From the NCBI RefSeq assembly GCF_003477525.1, contig NZ_QUDO01000023.1:1-61879 (forward strand): DNA of 61,879 nt. The letters run 5' to 3'. The DNA is from Ruminococcus sp. AF41-9 (GTDB lineage Bacteria > Bacillota > Clostridia > Lachnospirales > Lachnospiraceae). A program made the position numbers and the translations under genes. Positions within the stretch are counted from its first letter, which is position 1, and every line of letters starts with the position of its first letter. Of the stretch, positions 45,865 through 56,468 are shown piece by piece. Under the pieces are notes generated by a model, which did not search any database, was not told the DNA's origin, and worked only from the letters and a program-made list of their open reading frames with translations.

Positions 45865-47925
45865 ATGGATAATAATATGGACAATAATCCGAATGGCAAT
45901 CGTCCTGATCCGAATAAAGGTCCGGGCAAACAGGACCCGAATAAAAATCATCAGTCGATCCTTGCCTTTCTGGTATGCCTCCTGGTTACTCTGGTATGTT
46001 TCGCCATGTTTACCAATATGCTCAAGGATAACTCCAGTGAGATCACTTACGATAAATTCATTGAGATGGTAAATGATGGAGATGTGAAAGAAGTTTCACT
46101 TCAGTCCAATACACTGACGATCACACCGAAACATCAGTCATCAGGATTTTCAGAGGATGTTTACTATACCAATCAGATGGAGTCAGTGGATAAACTGACA
46201 GAAAGACTGGAAGGAACGGGAATTTCCTTCGAGTATAAGCAGCCGGATGCAGTGGGAGAGATCGTCTCCATGCTGGTCAGCGTGCTTCTGCCGACCATTG
46301 TACTGTTTGTGCTTCTGATGGTATTTATGCGCCGCATGAACAGGGGCGGCGGAATGATGGGTGTAGGCAAGAGCCGTGCGAAAGCTTATATTCAGAAAGA
46401 CACAGGAATTACCTTTAAGGATGTGGCAGGACAGGATGAAGCGAAGGAATCCCTTCAGGAAGTCGTGGATTTCCTGCACAACCCTGGTAAATACACAACG
46501 ATCGGAGCGAAGCTCCCGAAAGGTGCCCTGCTTGTAGGCCCTCCGGGAACCGGTAAAACGCTTCTTGCGAAAGCAGTGGCAGGAGAAGCGCATGTGCCGT
46601 TTTTCTCCCTGTCAGGTTCTGAGTTTGTGGAGATGTTTGTCGGCGTGGGTGCTTCCCGTGTCCGTGACCTGTTTGAAGAAGCGAAGAAGAACGCACCGTG
46701 TATCATCTTTATCGATGAGATCGATGCAATCGGTAAGAGCCGTGATTCTCATTATGGCGGTGGCAATGATGAGCGTGAGCAGACTCTGAATCAGCTTCTT
46801 GCCGAGATGGATGGTTTTGACACTTCCAAAGGACTTCTGATCCTGGCAGCGACCAACCGTCCGGAGGTTCTTGACCCGGCACTTCTGCGACCGGGACGTT
46901 TTGACAGACGAGTGATCGTTGACCGTCCGGATCTGAAAGGAAGAATCGAGATCCTGAAAGTACATGCCAGAAATGTACATCTGGATGAGACCGTAGATTT
47001 CGAGAACATCGCACTTGCAACTTCCGGAGCAGTAGGTTCCGATCTTGCAAATATGATCAATGAGGCTGCAATCCTTGCAGTTAAAAACGGGCGCAGCGCA
47101 GTATCCCAGAAGGATCTTCTGGAAGCTGTGGAAGTCGTTCTGGTAGGTAAGGAAAAGAAAGACAGAATCCTCAGCGTGCAGGAGCGCAGAATCGTATCCT
47201 ATCACGAGGTTGGACATGCACTGGTAAGTGCATTGCAGAAAGATGCAGAGCCGGTACAGAAGATTACGATCGTACCAAGAACCATGGGTGCACTTGGATA
47301 CGTCATGCAGGTACCGGAAGAAGAAAAATATCTCAACACCAAGAAAGAACTGGAAGCAATGCTGGTGGGATATCTTGGCGGACGTGCCGCAGAGGAGCTG
47401 GTGTTTGACACAGTGACTACAGGTGCAGCCAATGATATTGAACAGGCAACGAAAGTGGCAAGAGCCATGATCACACAGTATGGTATGTCTGAGAAATTTG
47501 GTCTGATGGGTCTGGCTACCCAGGAGAACCAGTATCTCAGCGGCAGAGCAGTATTAAACTGCGGTGATGATACTGCCACAGAGGTTGACCATGAGGTGAT
47601 GGTACTTCTCCATAATTCGTACGAGGAAGCCAAGAGACTGATCGGAGGCCACAGGGAAGCGCTGGATAAGATCGCTGCTTACCTGATCCGCAGGGAAACC
47701 ATTACAGGTAAGGAATTTATGAAGATTTTCCGTGCAGTAGAGCGCGGAATCGAGATTCCGGAAAACCTGGATGATCTGGTAATTCCGGAGAAAACAGAAC
47801 AGAAACCGGAAATGGACAACCAGCCGGAAAATCAGACAAAAGAGCAGATGAAAGATCAGAAAGAAACATCTGATCCGGAGGCAAAACAGAATACAGTAAC
47901 GCTGGATAAGCCAGAGATTCAGTGA
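45865..47925 (+). CDS. ftsH: ATP-dependent zinc metalloprotease FtsH
   Basis: 686 residues. TM1 (about 30-50) and TM2 (about 135-155) flank a short extracytoplasmic domain. The AAA module has [29 protein letters not shown] and the second region of homology [20 protein letters not shown]. The M41 protease domain has HEVGH (His447, Glu448, His451). It degrades misfolded membrane and short-lived cytoplasmic proteins. The N-terminus is Asn/Asp/Pro-rich and the C-terminal tail is Gln/Glu/Lys-rich, both probably disordered. AGGAGG precedes the ATG. A terminator follows. Confidence 0.97.
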   Translation: MDNNMDNNPNGNRPDPNKGPGKQDPNKNHQSILAFLVCLLVTLVCFAMFTNMLKDNSSEITYDKFIEMVNDGDVKEVSLQSNTLTITPKHQSSGFSEDVYYTNQMESVDKLTERLEGTGISFEYKQPDAVGEIVSMLVSVLLPTIVLFVLLMVFMRRMNRGGGMMGVGKSRAKAYIQKDTGITFKDVAGQDEAKESLQEVVDFLHNPGKYTTIGAKLPKGALLVGPPGTGKTLLAKAVAGEAHVPFFSLSGSEFVEMFVGVGASRVRDLFEEAKKNAPCIIFIDEIDAIGKSRDSHYGGGNDEREQTLNQLLAEMDGFDTSKGLLILAATNRPEVLDPALLRPGRFDRRVIVDRPDLKGRIEILKVHARNVHLDETVDFENIALATSGAVGSDLANMINEAAILAVKNGRSAVSQKDLLEAVEVVLVGKEKKDRILSVQERRIVSYHEVGHALVSALQKDAEPVQKITIVPRTMGALGYVMQVPEEEKYLNTKKELEAMLVGYLGGRAAEELVFDTVTTGAANDIEQATKVARAMITQYGMSEKFGLMGLATQENQYLSGRAVLNCGDDTATEVDHEVMVLLHNSYEEAKRLIGGHREALDKIAAYLIRRETITGKEFMKIFRAVERGIEIPENLDDLVIPEKTEQKPEMDNQPENQTKEQMKDQKETSDPEAKQNTVTLDKPEIQ

Positions 47926-47933
47926 TACAATAG

Positions 47934-47964
47934 CAGAGTCGGGAATAATTTCCGGCTCTGTTTT
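47934..47964 (+). terminator. Terminator after ftsH
   Basis: CAGAGTCGGGAA and TTCCGGCTCTG form a stem with loop TAAT, then TTTT. Beyond it, TTTTCGCA (47961) and TGCGAAAA (48007) form a wider inverted pair before uvrC. Confidence 0.75.
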
Positions 47965-48066
47965 CGCATCACGCGAAATTACGCCGTAATCGTAATATTT
48001 CTGAGCTGCGAAAAGCCTTCGGGGCAGGAGGCTTCAGAGCAGGATTTTTTGTATAGAGGAGATTTT

Positions 48067-49962
48067 ATGTTTCAGATAGAAGAAGAACTGAAAAAACTTC
48101 CGGGAAAACCCGGTGTTTATATTATGCATGGAGAGAAAGACGAGATCATCTATGTAGGAAAAGCAATCAGTCTGAAAAACAGGGTACGTCAGTATTTCCA
48201 GAGCAGCAGAAATAAAGGTGCAAAGATTGAGCAGATGGTAACACATATCACCCGGTTTGAGTACATTATCACGGACTCTGAGCTGGAGGCTCTTGTGCTG
48301 GAGTGTAATCTGATCAAGGAACACCGGCCGAAGTATAATACCATGCTCAAGGATGACAAGAGCTATCCGTTTATCAAGGTAACCGTTAATGAAGAATATC
48401 CCAGAGTCCTTTTTGCCAGAAGGATGAAGAAGGACAAGGCAAAATACTTCGGCCCATATACCAGTGCGGGGGCAGTAAAAGACGTGATCGAGCTGGTGCG
48501 CAAACTGTATAAAGTGCGTTCCTGCAACCGTGTACTGCCAAGAGACTGCGGGAAAGACAGACCATGTCTGTATTATCACATGAAGCAGTGTACGGCACCC
48601 TGCCAGGGATATGTGACTCCGGAGGAATATAAGAAAAACATCACAGAACTGCTGAAATTTCTCAATGGAGATTTCCAGGACACCATTGATATGCTGACAG
48701 ACAAGATGATGGCTGCATCCGAAGAAATGCGCTTTGAAGATGCTATGGAATACCGTGATCTGATCCGCAGTATCCAGAAGATTGGGGAGCGCCAGAAGAT
48801 TACCAGTTACGGAGCAGAAGACAAGGATATCATTGCAGTGGCAATGGATGAGAGCCTGGATCTGCGGGAGCAGGATGCCGTTGTACAGGTATTTTTTGTC
48901 CGCGACGGCAAGCTGATCGGGCGGGAGCATTTCTACCTTCGTGTGGCAAGAGGAGATACCAAAGCGCAGGTTCTTTCCAGCTTTATGAAGCAGTTTTATG
49001 CGGGAACCCCGTTTATCCCGAAGGAAATCATGCTGCAGAAAGAAATCGAGGACGCAGACCTGATCGAGGAATGGCTCACTGCCAGAAGAAAACAGAGAGT
49101 TCATATCCGTGTGCCGAAAAAAGGAACCAAAGAGAAACTGGTGGAACTTGCGGAAGAAAACGCAAAGATGGTTCTGGACAAAGACAGGGAAAGGATCAAA
49201 CGTGAAGAAGGAAGAACCATCGGAGCTGTTCATGAGGTGGAAGAATGGCTTGGACTGTCCGGAATCCGAAGAATGGAAGCATACGATATCTCAAACATCA
49301 GCGGCTTTGAATCCGTAGGTTCTATGGTAGTCTATGAAAAAGGTAAGCCAAAACGCAGTGATTACCGTAAATTTAAGATCAAATGGGTACAGGGACCGAA
49401 CGATTATGCAAGTATGGAAGAGGTACTTACCAGACGTTTCACCCATGAAGGGAAAGATGAGTTTGACAGTTTTGCCATTCTGCCGGATCTGATCCTGATG
49501 GATGGTGGAAGGGGACAGGTGAATATCGCTCTGAAAGTGCTGGGAAATCTCGGAATCGACATTCCGGTCTGCGGTATGGTCAAAGATGATCACCACAGAA
49601 CCAGAGGATTATACTACAATAACGTGGAAATCCCCATTGATACCAGCAGTGAAGGCTTTCGCCTGATCACCAGAATACAGGATGAGGCGCATCGTTTTGC
49701 CATAGAATTTCACCGTTCCCTGCGAAGCAAAGAGCAGGTACATTCCCTGTTAGATGACATTCCGGGAATCGGAGAAACCAGAAGAAAGGCACTGATGCGG
49801 AAGTTTAAGTCCATTGAAAATATCCGGGATGCTTCACTCGAAGAACTGACACAGACAGAAAGCATGAATGCCGGAAGTGCGCAGAAAGTCTATGAATTTT
49901 TTCACACACCGGAAGAAAACAGGCAGATGGATCAGAGGAAGAACGAAGCAGAAGAAACCTGA
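48067..49962 (+). CDS. uvrC: Excinuclease ABC subunit C
   Basis: 631 residues. The GIY-YIG endonuclease is at the N-terminus ([19 protein letters not shown]). A cysteine segment [13 protein letters not shown] follows, then a UVR motif near residue 215 ([15 protein letters not shown]). The RNase H-like C-terminal nuclease has [10 protein letters not shown] and [11 protein letters not shown] helix-hairpin-helix pair ([21 protein letters not shown]) closes the protein. It makes the dual incisions in nucleotide excision repair with UvrA and UvrB. Start 48067 follows AGAGGAG. Confidence 0.97.
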   Translation: MFQIEEELKKLPGKPGVYIMHGEKDEIIYVGKAISLKNRVRQYFQSSRNKGAKIEQMVTHITRFEYIITDSELEALVLECNLIKEHRPKYNTMLKDDKSYPFIKVTVNEEYPRVLFARRMKKDKAKYFGPYTSAGAVKDVIELVRKLYKVRSCNRVLPRDCGKDRPCLYYHMKQCTAPCQGYVTPEEYKKNITELLKFLNGDFQDTIDMLTDKMMAASEEMRFEDAMEYRDLIRSIQKIGERQKITSYGAEDKDIIAVAMDESLDLREQDAVVQVFFVRDGKLIGREHFYLRVARGDTKAQVLSSFMKQFYAGTPFIPKEIMLQKEIEDADLIEEWLTARRKQRVHIRVPKKGTKEKLVELAEENAKMVLDKDRERIKREEGRTIGAVHEVEEWLGLSGIRRMEAYDISNISGFESVGSMVVYEKGKPKRSDYRKFKIKWVQGPNDYASMEEVLTRRFTHEGKDEFDSFAILPDLILMDGGRGQVNIALKVLGNLGIDIPVCGMVKDDHHRTRGLYYNNVEIPIDTSSEGFRLITRIQDEAHRFAIEFHRSLRSKEQVHSLLDDIPGIGETRRKALMRKFKSIENIRDASLEELTQTESMNAGSAQKVYEFFHTPEENRQMDQRKNEAEET

Positions 49963-50006
49963 ATTCAATCTTTGATTTACAATTGAAGTTCTACAGAATG
50001 ATGTGC

Positions 50007-50012
50007 TATAAT
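50007..50012 (+). promoter_or_regulatory. Extended -10 box of hprK
   Basis: TGCTATAAT, with TTGAAG about 18 bases upstream, lies 40 bases before hprK in an A/T-rich gap after uvrC. Confidence 0.5.
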
Positions 50013-50051
50013 AAAAACAGCACAAAATTTTGAACTGAAAAGGAGAAAAAC

Positions 50052-50987
50052 ATGAAGGGTGTACAGTTGACAAAATTGGTTCAGGAACTGGGGCTTCACA
50101 ACCTGACTCCTGAAATTGACCTGTCTGAGATCTGGATCAAGACCGCAGAAATCAACAGACCGGCACTGCAGCTGACCGGATATCTGGAACACTTTGCAAA
50201 TGAACGTGTACAGATCATCGGATATGTAGAATATACTTACCTGATGCAGCTCAGTGACGAAGAACGGAAATTCAAATATGAGAGATTTATCTCCAGCAAG
50301 ATCCCTTGTGTGATATTCAGCACCATGACAAGACCATCACAGGACATGATCGATCTGGCAGTCAAATATAATGTTCCTACCTTTGTGACAGAGAGAACCA
50401 CTTCCAGCTTTATGGCTGAGATCATCCGCTGGCTGGGCGTACAGCTTGCTCCGTGTATTTCCATTCACGGTGTACTTGTGGATGTATACGGTGAAGGTGT
50501 TCTGATCACTGGTGAGAGTGGAATCGGTAAGAGTGAAGCAGCACTGGAACTGATCAAACGAGGCCATCGTCTGGTAAGTGACGACGTTGTAGAACTCCGT
50601 AAAGTCAGCGATGTAACCCTGGTAGGTTCTGCTCCGGATATCACACGACACTTTATTGAGCTGCGTGGTATCGGAATCATTGATGTCAAGACTCTGTTCG
50701 GTGTCGAGAGTGTTAAAGATACCCAGTCAGTAGACCTTGTCATCAAACTGGAGGAGTGGGACAGAGACAAAGAATATGACCGTCTGGGTCTGCATGAAGA
50801 GTATACAGAATACCTTGGAAACAAGATCGTATGCCATTCTCTGCCGATCCGTCCGGGACGTAACCTGGCGATCATTGTTGAATCCGCAGCTGTTAACCAC
50901 AGACAGAAGAAGATGGGATACAATGCGGCTGAAGAACTGTATAAACGCGTTCAGGCAAATATTGCGAAGAAACGTGAAGATAAATAA
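50052..50987 (+). CDS. hprK: HPr kinase/phosphorylase
   Basis: 311 residues. The N-terminal domain spans about 1-130. The C-terminal catalytic domain has the P-loop TGESGIGKSEAALELIKRGH and the family signature ELRGIGIIDVKTLFG. His, Asp and Glu residues for phosphorylation and dephosphorylation of HPr Ser46 are in place (CISIHG, VSDDVVE). It senses ATP, fructose bisphosphate and phosphate to set catabolite repression through CcpA. AAAGGAG precedes the ATG. The uvrC-hprK-glucokinase order is common in Lachnospiraceae and other clostridia. Confidence 0.97.
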   Translation: MKGVQLTKLVQELGLHNLTPEIDLSEIWIKTAEINRPALQLTGYLEHFANERVQIIGYVEYTYLMQLSDEERKFKYERFISSKIPCVIFSTMTRPSQDMIDLAVKYNVPTFVTERTTSSFMAEIIRWLGVQLAPCISIHGVLVDVYGEGVLITGESGIGKSEAALELIKRGHRLVSDDVVELRKVSDVTLVGSAPDITRHFIELRGIGIIDVKTLFGVESVKDTQSVDLVIKLEEWDRDKEYDRLGLHEEYTEYLGNKIVCHSLPIRPGRNLAIIVESAAVNHRQKKMGYNAAEELYKRVQANIAKKREDK

Positions 50988-51015
50988 ATATAATTAAAAA
51001 AATTTGGAGGAAATC

Positions 51016-51960
51016 ATGGGAAAGTATTGTTTTGGAATTGATGTTGGCGGTACATCTGTAAAATGTGGACTGTTTCAGACAGACGGAGTATTAGTGGAGA
51101 AATGGGAAATCCCTACACGCAGAGAGAACAACGGAGAAGCGATTATTCCGGATATTGCGAAGACAATTCTCGATAAGATCGCAGAGCGCAAAATGGACAA
51201 GGAAGATATCGATGGTGTTGGAATCGGTGTTCCGGGACCTGTAAATGAAAGAGGAGAAGTACCTTGTGCAGTAAACCTTTACTGGGGATTCAAAGAAGTT
51301 ACCAAAGAACTGTCAGAACTGACAGGACTTGCTTCCAGGGCAGGAAACGATGCAAACGTAGCAGCACTTGGAGAAGCATGGAAAGGTGCGGCAGCAGGTT
51401 CTGGGAATGTAATCCTTGTAACACTGGGAACAGGAGTTGGCGGCGGAATCATCGTTGATGGTAAGATCGTTGGCGGTGCTCATGGTGCAGGCGGAGAAAT
51501 CGGTCATGCAGCAGTAAATCATGAGGAAAAAGAAGCCTGCAACTGCGGTAACTGCGGATGCCTGGAGCAGTATGCTTCTGCAACAGGTATTGTACGTGTG
51601 GCACAGAGAACTCTGGCAGCTACAGAAGAAGAAACTGTTCTTCGTAAATTCCCGAAACTTTCTGCAAAGAATGTGCTGGATGCATTTAAAGATGGCGACA
51701 AAGTGGCATGTGATGTTATGGCTCAGGTAGGAGAGATGCTTGGCGGAACTCTGGCTATGTTTGCCTGCGTGACAGATCCGGAAGCAATCGTTATCGGCGG
51801 TGGTGTTTCCAAAGCCGGACAGCCACTGATCGACTGCATTCAGAAATACTATAAGAAATATGCATTCTCCGCATGCAAGGAAACACCGATTATTCTTGCA
51901 AGTCTTGGAAATGATGCAGGTATCTATGGTTCTGCACGTATGGTAATTAAAGAGGCGTAA
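51016..51960 (+). CDS. glk: ROK family glucokinase
   Basis: 314 residues. The phosphate-binding GIDVGGTSVKCGLF is at the start. The catalytic Asp is in GNDANVAALGE, and LGTGVGGGIIVDGKI marks the ATP domain. The ROK zinc motif is CNCGNCGCLEQY. Family members phosphorylate glucose with ATP, supplying glycolysis when sugars enter by ABC transporters or hydrolysis. Start 51016 follows GGAGG; an in-frame TTG at 51004 overlaps that site. It pairs with hprK in sugar sensing and entry. A ROK regulator is unlikely since there is no helix-turn-helix. Confidence 0.93.
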   Translation: MGKYCFGIDVGGTSVKCGLFQTDGVLVEKWEIPTRRENNGEAIIPDIAKTILDKIAERKMDKEDIDGVGIGVPGPVNERGEVPCAVNLYWGFKEVTKELSELTGLASRAGNDANVAALGEAWKGAAAGSGNVILVTLGTGVGGGIIVDGKIVGGAHGAGGEIGHAAVNHEEKEACNCGNCGCLEQYASATGIVRVAQRTLAATEEETVLRKFPKLSAKNVLDAFKDGDKVACDVMAQVGEMLGGTLAMFACVTDPEAIVIGGGVSKAGQPLIDCIQKYYKKYAFSACKETPIILASLGNDAGIYGSARMVIKEA

Positions 51961-51965
51961 TCATG

Positions 51966-52016
51966 GTAGCGGATCAGGCTGGCTGCGAATGTGGCCTGAG
52001 GATATCCGATTGACAG
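51966..52016. repeat. Possible degenerate interspersed repeat after glk
   Basis: GTAGCGGATCAGGC...TGCGAAT...GGATATCCGATTGACAG shares order and pieces with 16258-16290, but with insertions. The relationship is tentative. Confidence 0.3.
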
Positions 52017-52074
52017 AGAAACAGGAAAATCATACAAAATAAAATCGCAGAAAACAAAATAGAAAACAGAAATA

Positions 52075-52116
52075 AAAAAATCCCACAGCCCGGGAAACCG
52101 GAACTGTGGGATTTTT
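52075..52116. terminator. Bidirectional terminator between glk and the penicillin-binding protein
   Basis: AAAAAATCCCACAG and CTGTGGGATTTTT form a perfect stem with a 15-base loop. It serves the two converging genes. Confidence 0.9.
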
Positions 52117-52139
52117 CTCTACTGTTATTAATCGTAATG

Positions 52140-54854
52140 TTAATAGTAATCAATCTGGTAGGCGTCTTCATCATCGTTATTATAATCACCGCCGCCATCG
52201 CCGTTGTCGCCGTTGTCACCGTTATCACCAGTGTTATCGCCGCCATCACCGCCGTCGCCGTTATCACCACCATTGTCGCCGGTGTTATCGCCGCCGTCGC
52301 CATTATCACCGCTGTCACCACTGTCACCACTGTTACTGCCGTCACCGTTATCACCAGTATTATCCGTGCCATCGCCGTTATTGCCGCCGGAGGTATTATC
52401 CGTGCTGTCAGGAGCAGTGGTAGGCTCTGCATCAGAAGTGTCGGAGCTGTCAGACGTATCATAACTGTAATCATAATCGTCTTCATCATAGCTGTAATCA
52501 TAGAAGTGCTGGTCACAGTATTCTGTTGGCATGGTGCCGACATCAAAGTATTCTGTGATGACCGGGCAGCCTGCTCTTGGAAGAAGTCCTGTCTCTGAGC
52601 AGATGCTTAATTTCTCAACACTTGCAGGCTTGGAGAAGTTTTTCTCTGGAAGTCCTTTGTGGATACGGGTCATAACTTTTTTCCAGAGATTCTTGTGGAA
52701 GTTACGGGCGTAATCCGGAAGTTTTTCATTGTTGTCATAACCGGACCATACTGCACAGGTGTAATATGGAGTGTAGCCTACGAACCAGAGGTCATTATAG
52801 TCTTCTGTGGTACCGGTCTTTCCTGCAACAGCCATATTGTCAAGCTGGCATGCAGTACCTGTACCCTGTTTTACAACGTCTTCCATTGCACTTGTCAGAA
52901 GGTAAGCAGTGCTTTCCTTGATGACAGAACGTTCAACGGAAGTATTCTCGATCAGGACATTTCCGTTATGATCAAGGATCTTTGTATAGTAGATCGGTTT
53001 GATATAATTGCCGCCATTTGCGATCGATGCATAGGAAGCACACAGTTCTATGTTGGTTACACCTCTGGTAATACCGCCCAATGCAGTTGCAAGACCGGCA
53101 TCACTCCATACGTTACCATTGGCATCGGTGTCTGCCTCTGTTCCATGAGCAAGAGTGGTGAAACCGAAGTTGTCCAGATATTTCAGACCAAGGTCAGGAG
53201 TTACTTTTTCCAGACACTTGACAGCAACAACGTTGATAGAGTTCTGGATTGCTGTACGGATCGTGGTGGTTCCGTTATAGGAACGGGTTGCATTGTTTAC
53301 CGGAGAACCATCCGGGTATTCATAAGGCTCATCCTCAAAAGTTGTCGCCAGTGTCATTCCCTTTTCGTTTAATGCAGGGGCATAGGTGGAAACAATCTTA
53401 AAGGTAGAACCAGGCTGACGGGTAGTGTCTGTAGCACGGTTCAGAGTCAGGCTGGCTGTCTTTTCACCGCGGCCGCCGATCAGTGCTTTAACATAACCGG
53501 TGTGCTGGTCAATGACACTCATAGAAGACTGTGGCTGCGGTGCGAAGTTTACACGCTCTGCAAGAACCTTGCTTCCGTCTGCAAGAATGCTTTCTTTATA
53601 TCTGTCTACATAAGTCTGTCCTTCTTCCGGAGAATCGAAGAGAAGGTCGAAACTCGGATCTTCATTCTGGAAATAAAGCTGAAGCATTTCCTTGCTGTAG
53701 TTTACCTGATTTCCGTCAGGATCTGTGACTGTCAGTGCATAGTCAAGTTCGTACTGAACTTCATCCGGGAAATTGGAAGTATCGGAATACTCTTCATCCA
53801 GGATATTCTGAATCTCAGAATCCTGAGTGGTATAAATTTTAAGACCACCGCTGTAAAGCAGGTTGGTAGCCTGTGTCTTTGTGTATCCTTTGATATTCAT
53901 CAGATCATCGATGACCTGATCGGTCAGTTCATCTTCAAAGTAAGTATAAACTGTATTTTCGGTACTGGAGTTTTCTTTCTGCGCCTCCTGAATACGGGAA
54001 TAAACGTCATCAGCCAGAGCATCGTCATACTGTTCCTGATTGATATAGTTCTGATCCAGCATATGCTGAAGAACTTCTTTTCGTCTCTTCTGGTTGCTTT
54101 CCGGATTCGTGATTGGATTAAATTTGGTAGGGTTCTGGGTGATACCTGCCAGAGTTGCGCATTCGGAAAGATTCAGATCCCATACGTCTTTATCAAAGTA
54201 CTGTCTGGAAGCTGCCTGTACACCATAGGAGCCTGCACCGAGGTTGATGGTGTTCAGATAATTCTCAAGGATCGTATCCTTGCTTGTCTTCTTTTCAACC
54301 TGAACTGCAAGGTACTGCTCCTGAAACTTACGGGTAAATCTCTCAAGCTGAGTAGATTCGCTGGTCCAGTTGGTAAATACATTGTTTTTCAGAAGCTGCT
54401 GTGTAATGGTACTGGCACCTTCGGAGAAATCACCTGTGGTAATGGCTTTTACACCTGCACGCAGGATACCTTTTACGTCAATACCGTTATGTTCATAAAA
54501 TCGTTCGTCCTCAATAGCGACTACCGCATGCTGAAGGTCTGCCGGAATCTGGTTCAGGGTAACGGGCAGTCGGTTTGAGTCGGGTGCTGCCAGCTTACGG
54601 ATCTGGTTTCCTTCATCATCATAAAGAAACGTAGCGTAGCCCAGAGGCATGATATCGATATCGTTTACATCCGGAGCATTGTCGATCACGCCTTTAAAAG
54701 AACCGATTCCCAGACAGGCTACTCCGATGCAGATGGCGATCAGCGATACGAATAAGACTCTGATAAAGGAAACTCTTGCACGTTTTCCCATCATGGAAGA
54801 ACGGGAAATCAGAGAATTTCGCTTCTTTGAAGTCGATTTTTTACCGTAATTCAT
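52140..54854 (-). CDS. Class A penicillin-binding protein (PBP1A-like) with repetitive C-terminal tail
   Basis: 904 residues. A short basic cytoplasmic start and one TM (about 28-50) anchor it. The GT51 glycosyltransferase has EDERFYEHNGIDVKGILRAG, GASTITQQLLKN and KKTSKDTILENYLN. The transpeptidase has Ser483 in PGSTFKIV, the SIN motif in NSINVVAVK, and KTGTTEDY. It polymerises and cross-links peptidoglycan. The last 100 residues are Tyr/Asp then Gly/Asp/Asn/Thr repeats (GDNGDGGDN), outside the cell and probably flexible. GGAGG precedes the ATG, with a TATAAT box at 54881-54886 (minus). About 230 bases upstream of this promoter show nothing else. Confidence 0.95.
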   Translation of the reverse strand: MNYGKKSTSKKRNSLISRSSMMGKRARVSFIRVLFVSLIAICIGVACLGIGSFKGVIDNAPDVNDIDIMPLGYATFLYDDEGNQIRKLAAPDSNRLPVTLNQIPADLQHAVVAIEDERFYEHNGIDVKGILRAGVKAITTGDFSEGASTITQQLLKNNVFTNWTSESTQLERFTRKFQEQYLAVQVEKKTSKDTILENYLNTINLGAGSYGVQAASRQYFDKDVWDLNLSECATLAGITQNPTKFNPITNPESNQKRRKEVLQHMLDQNYINQEQYDDALADDVYSRIQEAQKENSSTENTVYTYFEDELTDQVIDDLMNIKGYTKTQATNLLYSGGLKIYTTQDSEIQNILDEEYSDTSNFPDEVQYELDYALTVTDPDGNQVNYSKEMLQLYFQNEDPSFDLLFDSPEEGQTYVDRYKESILADGSKVLAERVNFAPQPQSSMSVIDQHTGYVKALIGGRGEKTASLTLNRATDTTRQPGSTFKIVSTYAPALNEKGMTLATTFEDEPYEYPDGSPVNNATRSYNGTTTIRTAIQNSINVVAVKCLEKVTPDLGLKYLDNFGFTTLAHGTEADTDANGNVWSDAGLATALGGITRGVTNIELCASYASIANGGNYIKPIYYTKILDHNGNVLIENTSVERSVIKESTAYLLTSAMEDVVKQGTGTACQLDNMAVAGKTGTTEDYNDLWFVGYTPYYTCAVWSGYDNNEKLPDYARNFHKNLWKKVMTRIHKGLPEKNFSKPASVEKLSICSETGLLPRAGCPVITEYFDVGTMPTEYCDQHFYDYSYDEDDYDYSYDTSDSSDTSDAEPTTAPDSTDNTSGGNNGDGTDNTGDNGDGSNSGDSGDSGDNGDGGDNTGDNGGDNGDGGDGGDNTGDNGDNGDNGDGGGDYNNDDEDAYQIDYY
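52188..52390. repeat. Minisatellite-like repeat inside the penicillin-binding protein gene
   Basis: Units related to CCGTTGTCACC, CCGTTATCACC and CCGCCGTCGCC recur in 9-, 12- and 18-base steps, encoding GDN/GDG/GDS triplets on the minus strand. Such arrays can change length by slippage, so the tail may vary between strains. Open frames on the opposite strand here are a by-product of the repeat. Confidence 0.75.
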
Positions 54855-55112
54855 GTTTTTCCTCCTTTATAATCCGTTTTATTATACCAAATAAGAATTG
54901 GTAAATAAAGAAAAAAATAAAAATTCACAATTACTGTAGATTATGGGATTTTTTAATATATAGTATACACCGTACTGGCGTAATTCTGTAATTCATGGTA
55001 GACTGTGTGGGAAAGGTGTTACTGATTACTGTTTATTCCTTTTATTTCTTTTGGGGACGCGGATATTGCGCTGTACAGTAATGTGACAATAACAGCAGTC
55101 TGGAGGTACGAA

Positions 55113-55768
55113 ATGCTGGAAAAATATAAAACCGTTTATGAAGGGGGAGAGGGCGAGATTGTGGAGAAAAAGTCCCGGTTTATCGCCACTGTACGTCCTG
55201 TAAGTACAGAAGAGGAAGCCCTTGCTTTTATTGAAGAGATGAAAAAGAAATACTGGGATGCAAGACATAACTGTTATGTATATTCTGTCGGAAAAAATCG
55301 CGAATATACCCGATGCAGCGATGACGGAGAACCGTCCGGAACTGCGGGACGTCCGATGCTGGATGTGATCCTTGGAGAAGATATCTACAATGTGGCAGCA
55401 GTTGTCACCAGATACTTCGGCGGGGTGCTGCTTGGAACCGGAGGACTGGTACGTGCATATTCCAAAAGCCTCAGGAGGGGCTGGCAGCCAGCACTGTGAT
55501 CGAAAAGGTTTATGGAATTTCCATGGAAGTGATCACGGACTATACAGGAATCGGAAAAATCCAGTATATTGCCGGAGAACAGAAACTTCCGATCCTGGAT
55601 TCCGAGTACACGGACAGAGTTATTTTACATCTGCTGGTACCGTCAGACCAGATCGCATCTGTGGAGAAAGCAATCACAGAGGGAACGAACGGGAGAGCAA
55701 AAATGAAAAAAGAAAAAGACCTTTACTATGCGGTGATCGACGGAGAAGTTAAGGTTTTTGAGGACTGA
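55113..55768 (+). CDS. YigZ/IMPACT family protein, frameshifted
   Basis: About 218 residues. The N-terminal UPF0029 domain has KSRFIATVRPV, KKKYWDARHNCYVYSVG, SDDGEPSGTAGRPMLDVI and VVTRYFGGVLLGTGGLVRAYSK. The frame breaks at about 55470: one base is missing between TCCAAA and CAGGAGGGG. The next frame then reads QEGLAASTVIEKVYGISMEV and the C-terminal DUF1949-like domain to 55768. The two parts together match the family's usual length. The eukaryotic relative IMPACT controls GCN2; the bacterial role is unknown. GGAGG precedes ATG 55113. A sequence error is likely. Confidence 0.87.
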
Positions 55769-55805
55769 CTGGAATATTCTGCAGAGAGAATGAGATCATA
55801 TATAG

Positions 55806-55855
55806 AATACGGGAAGCGAAAGTACACAATCTGTACCACGCTTCCCGTATTTTAT
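55806..55855. terminator. Bidirectional terminator between yigZ and ppiB
   Basis: AATACGGGAAGCG and CGCTTCCCGTATT form a perfect 13-base stem with an inner GTAC/GTAC pair; T-rich sequence follows. Confidence 0.85.
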
Positions 55856-55856
55856 A

Positions 55857-56375
55857 TTAACATTTTTCCGGTTCCGGATATTCGGTTCCGAAAGTATCCA
55901 CTGTCATGGATTTGATCTTCTGCTCGTCAAGAGGACGGTCACGGTAGTCCGTATCTTCTTCAGCGATGCGGTTTACAACATCCATTCCTTCTGTGATCTT
56001 ACCGAATGCAGCATAAGCTCCGTCAAGATGTGGAGCATCTTTGTGCATGATAAAGAACTGGCTTCCGGCGGAGTCCGGATGCATGGCTCTTGCCATGGAA
56101 AGAACACCTGCTGTATGTTTCAGGTCATTTTTAAATCTGTTCTGTGTAAATTCACCTTTAATGCTGTATCCCGGACCGCCCATACCGGTTCCATCCGGGC
56201 ATCCGCCCTGAATCATAAAGCCGTTGATGACACGGTGGAAGATCAGTCCGTCATAGAAACCTTTCTTTACAAGACTGATAAAATTGTTTACTGTATTTGG
56301 TGCGATTTCAGGATATAATTCTGCTTTCATGACATCGCCATTTTCCATAGTGATAGTAACTACCGGATTTGCCAT
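55857..56375 (-). CDS. ppiB: Cyclophilin-type peptidyl-prolyl cis-trans isomerase
   Basis: 172 residues, single cyclophilin domain: NTVNNFISLVKKGFYDGLIFHRVINGFMIQGG, then SMARAMHPDSAGSQFFIMHKDAPHLDGAYAAFGKI. The catalytic Arg lies in FHRVI. There is no signal peptide, so it is cytoplasmic and assists folding at prolines. The start at 56375 (MANPVVTITMENG) has AAAAGGAGACG upstream. A much longer in-frame reading extends into tsaE but has no coding character and is rejected. It is divergent from tsaE. Confidence 0.95.
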   Translation of the reverse strand: MANPVVTITMENGDVMKAELYPEIAPNTVNNFISLVKKGFYDGLIFHRVINGFMIQGGCPDGTGMGGPGYSIKGEFTQNRFKNDLKHTAGVLSMARAMHPDSAGSQFFIMHKDAPHLDGAYAAFGKITEGMDVVNRIAEEDTDYRDRPLDEQKIKSMTVDTFGTEYPEPEKC

Positions 56376-56468
56376 AGTTTTACGTCTCCTTTTCAAAAAG
56401 TATTGTATTTCCCTGTTCGCTCTATTATAATATGCAAAGAACAATTCTGCAAGAAAAAGGTGGAAAAG

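Noticed and set aside
48034..49233. Long open frame of about 399 codons on the minus strand
   Set aside because: It lies entirely antisense to uvrC, has Phe/Cys/His-rich composition typical of a shadow frame, and has no ribosome site.
52188..52390. Possible CRISPR array
   Set aside because: Units are 9-18 bases, contiguous and in frame within a coding region; there are no spacers and no cas genes.
52106..52598. Several Arg/His-, Ile/Val- or Ser/Pro-rich plus-strand frames
   Set aside because: They arise from translating the Gly/Asp/Asn repeat of the penicillin-binding protein gene in other frames.
53502..54578. Open frame of about 358 codons on the plus strand
   Set aside because: It is antisense to the penicillin-binding protein gene, which has full catalytic motifs; composition is that of a shadow frame.
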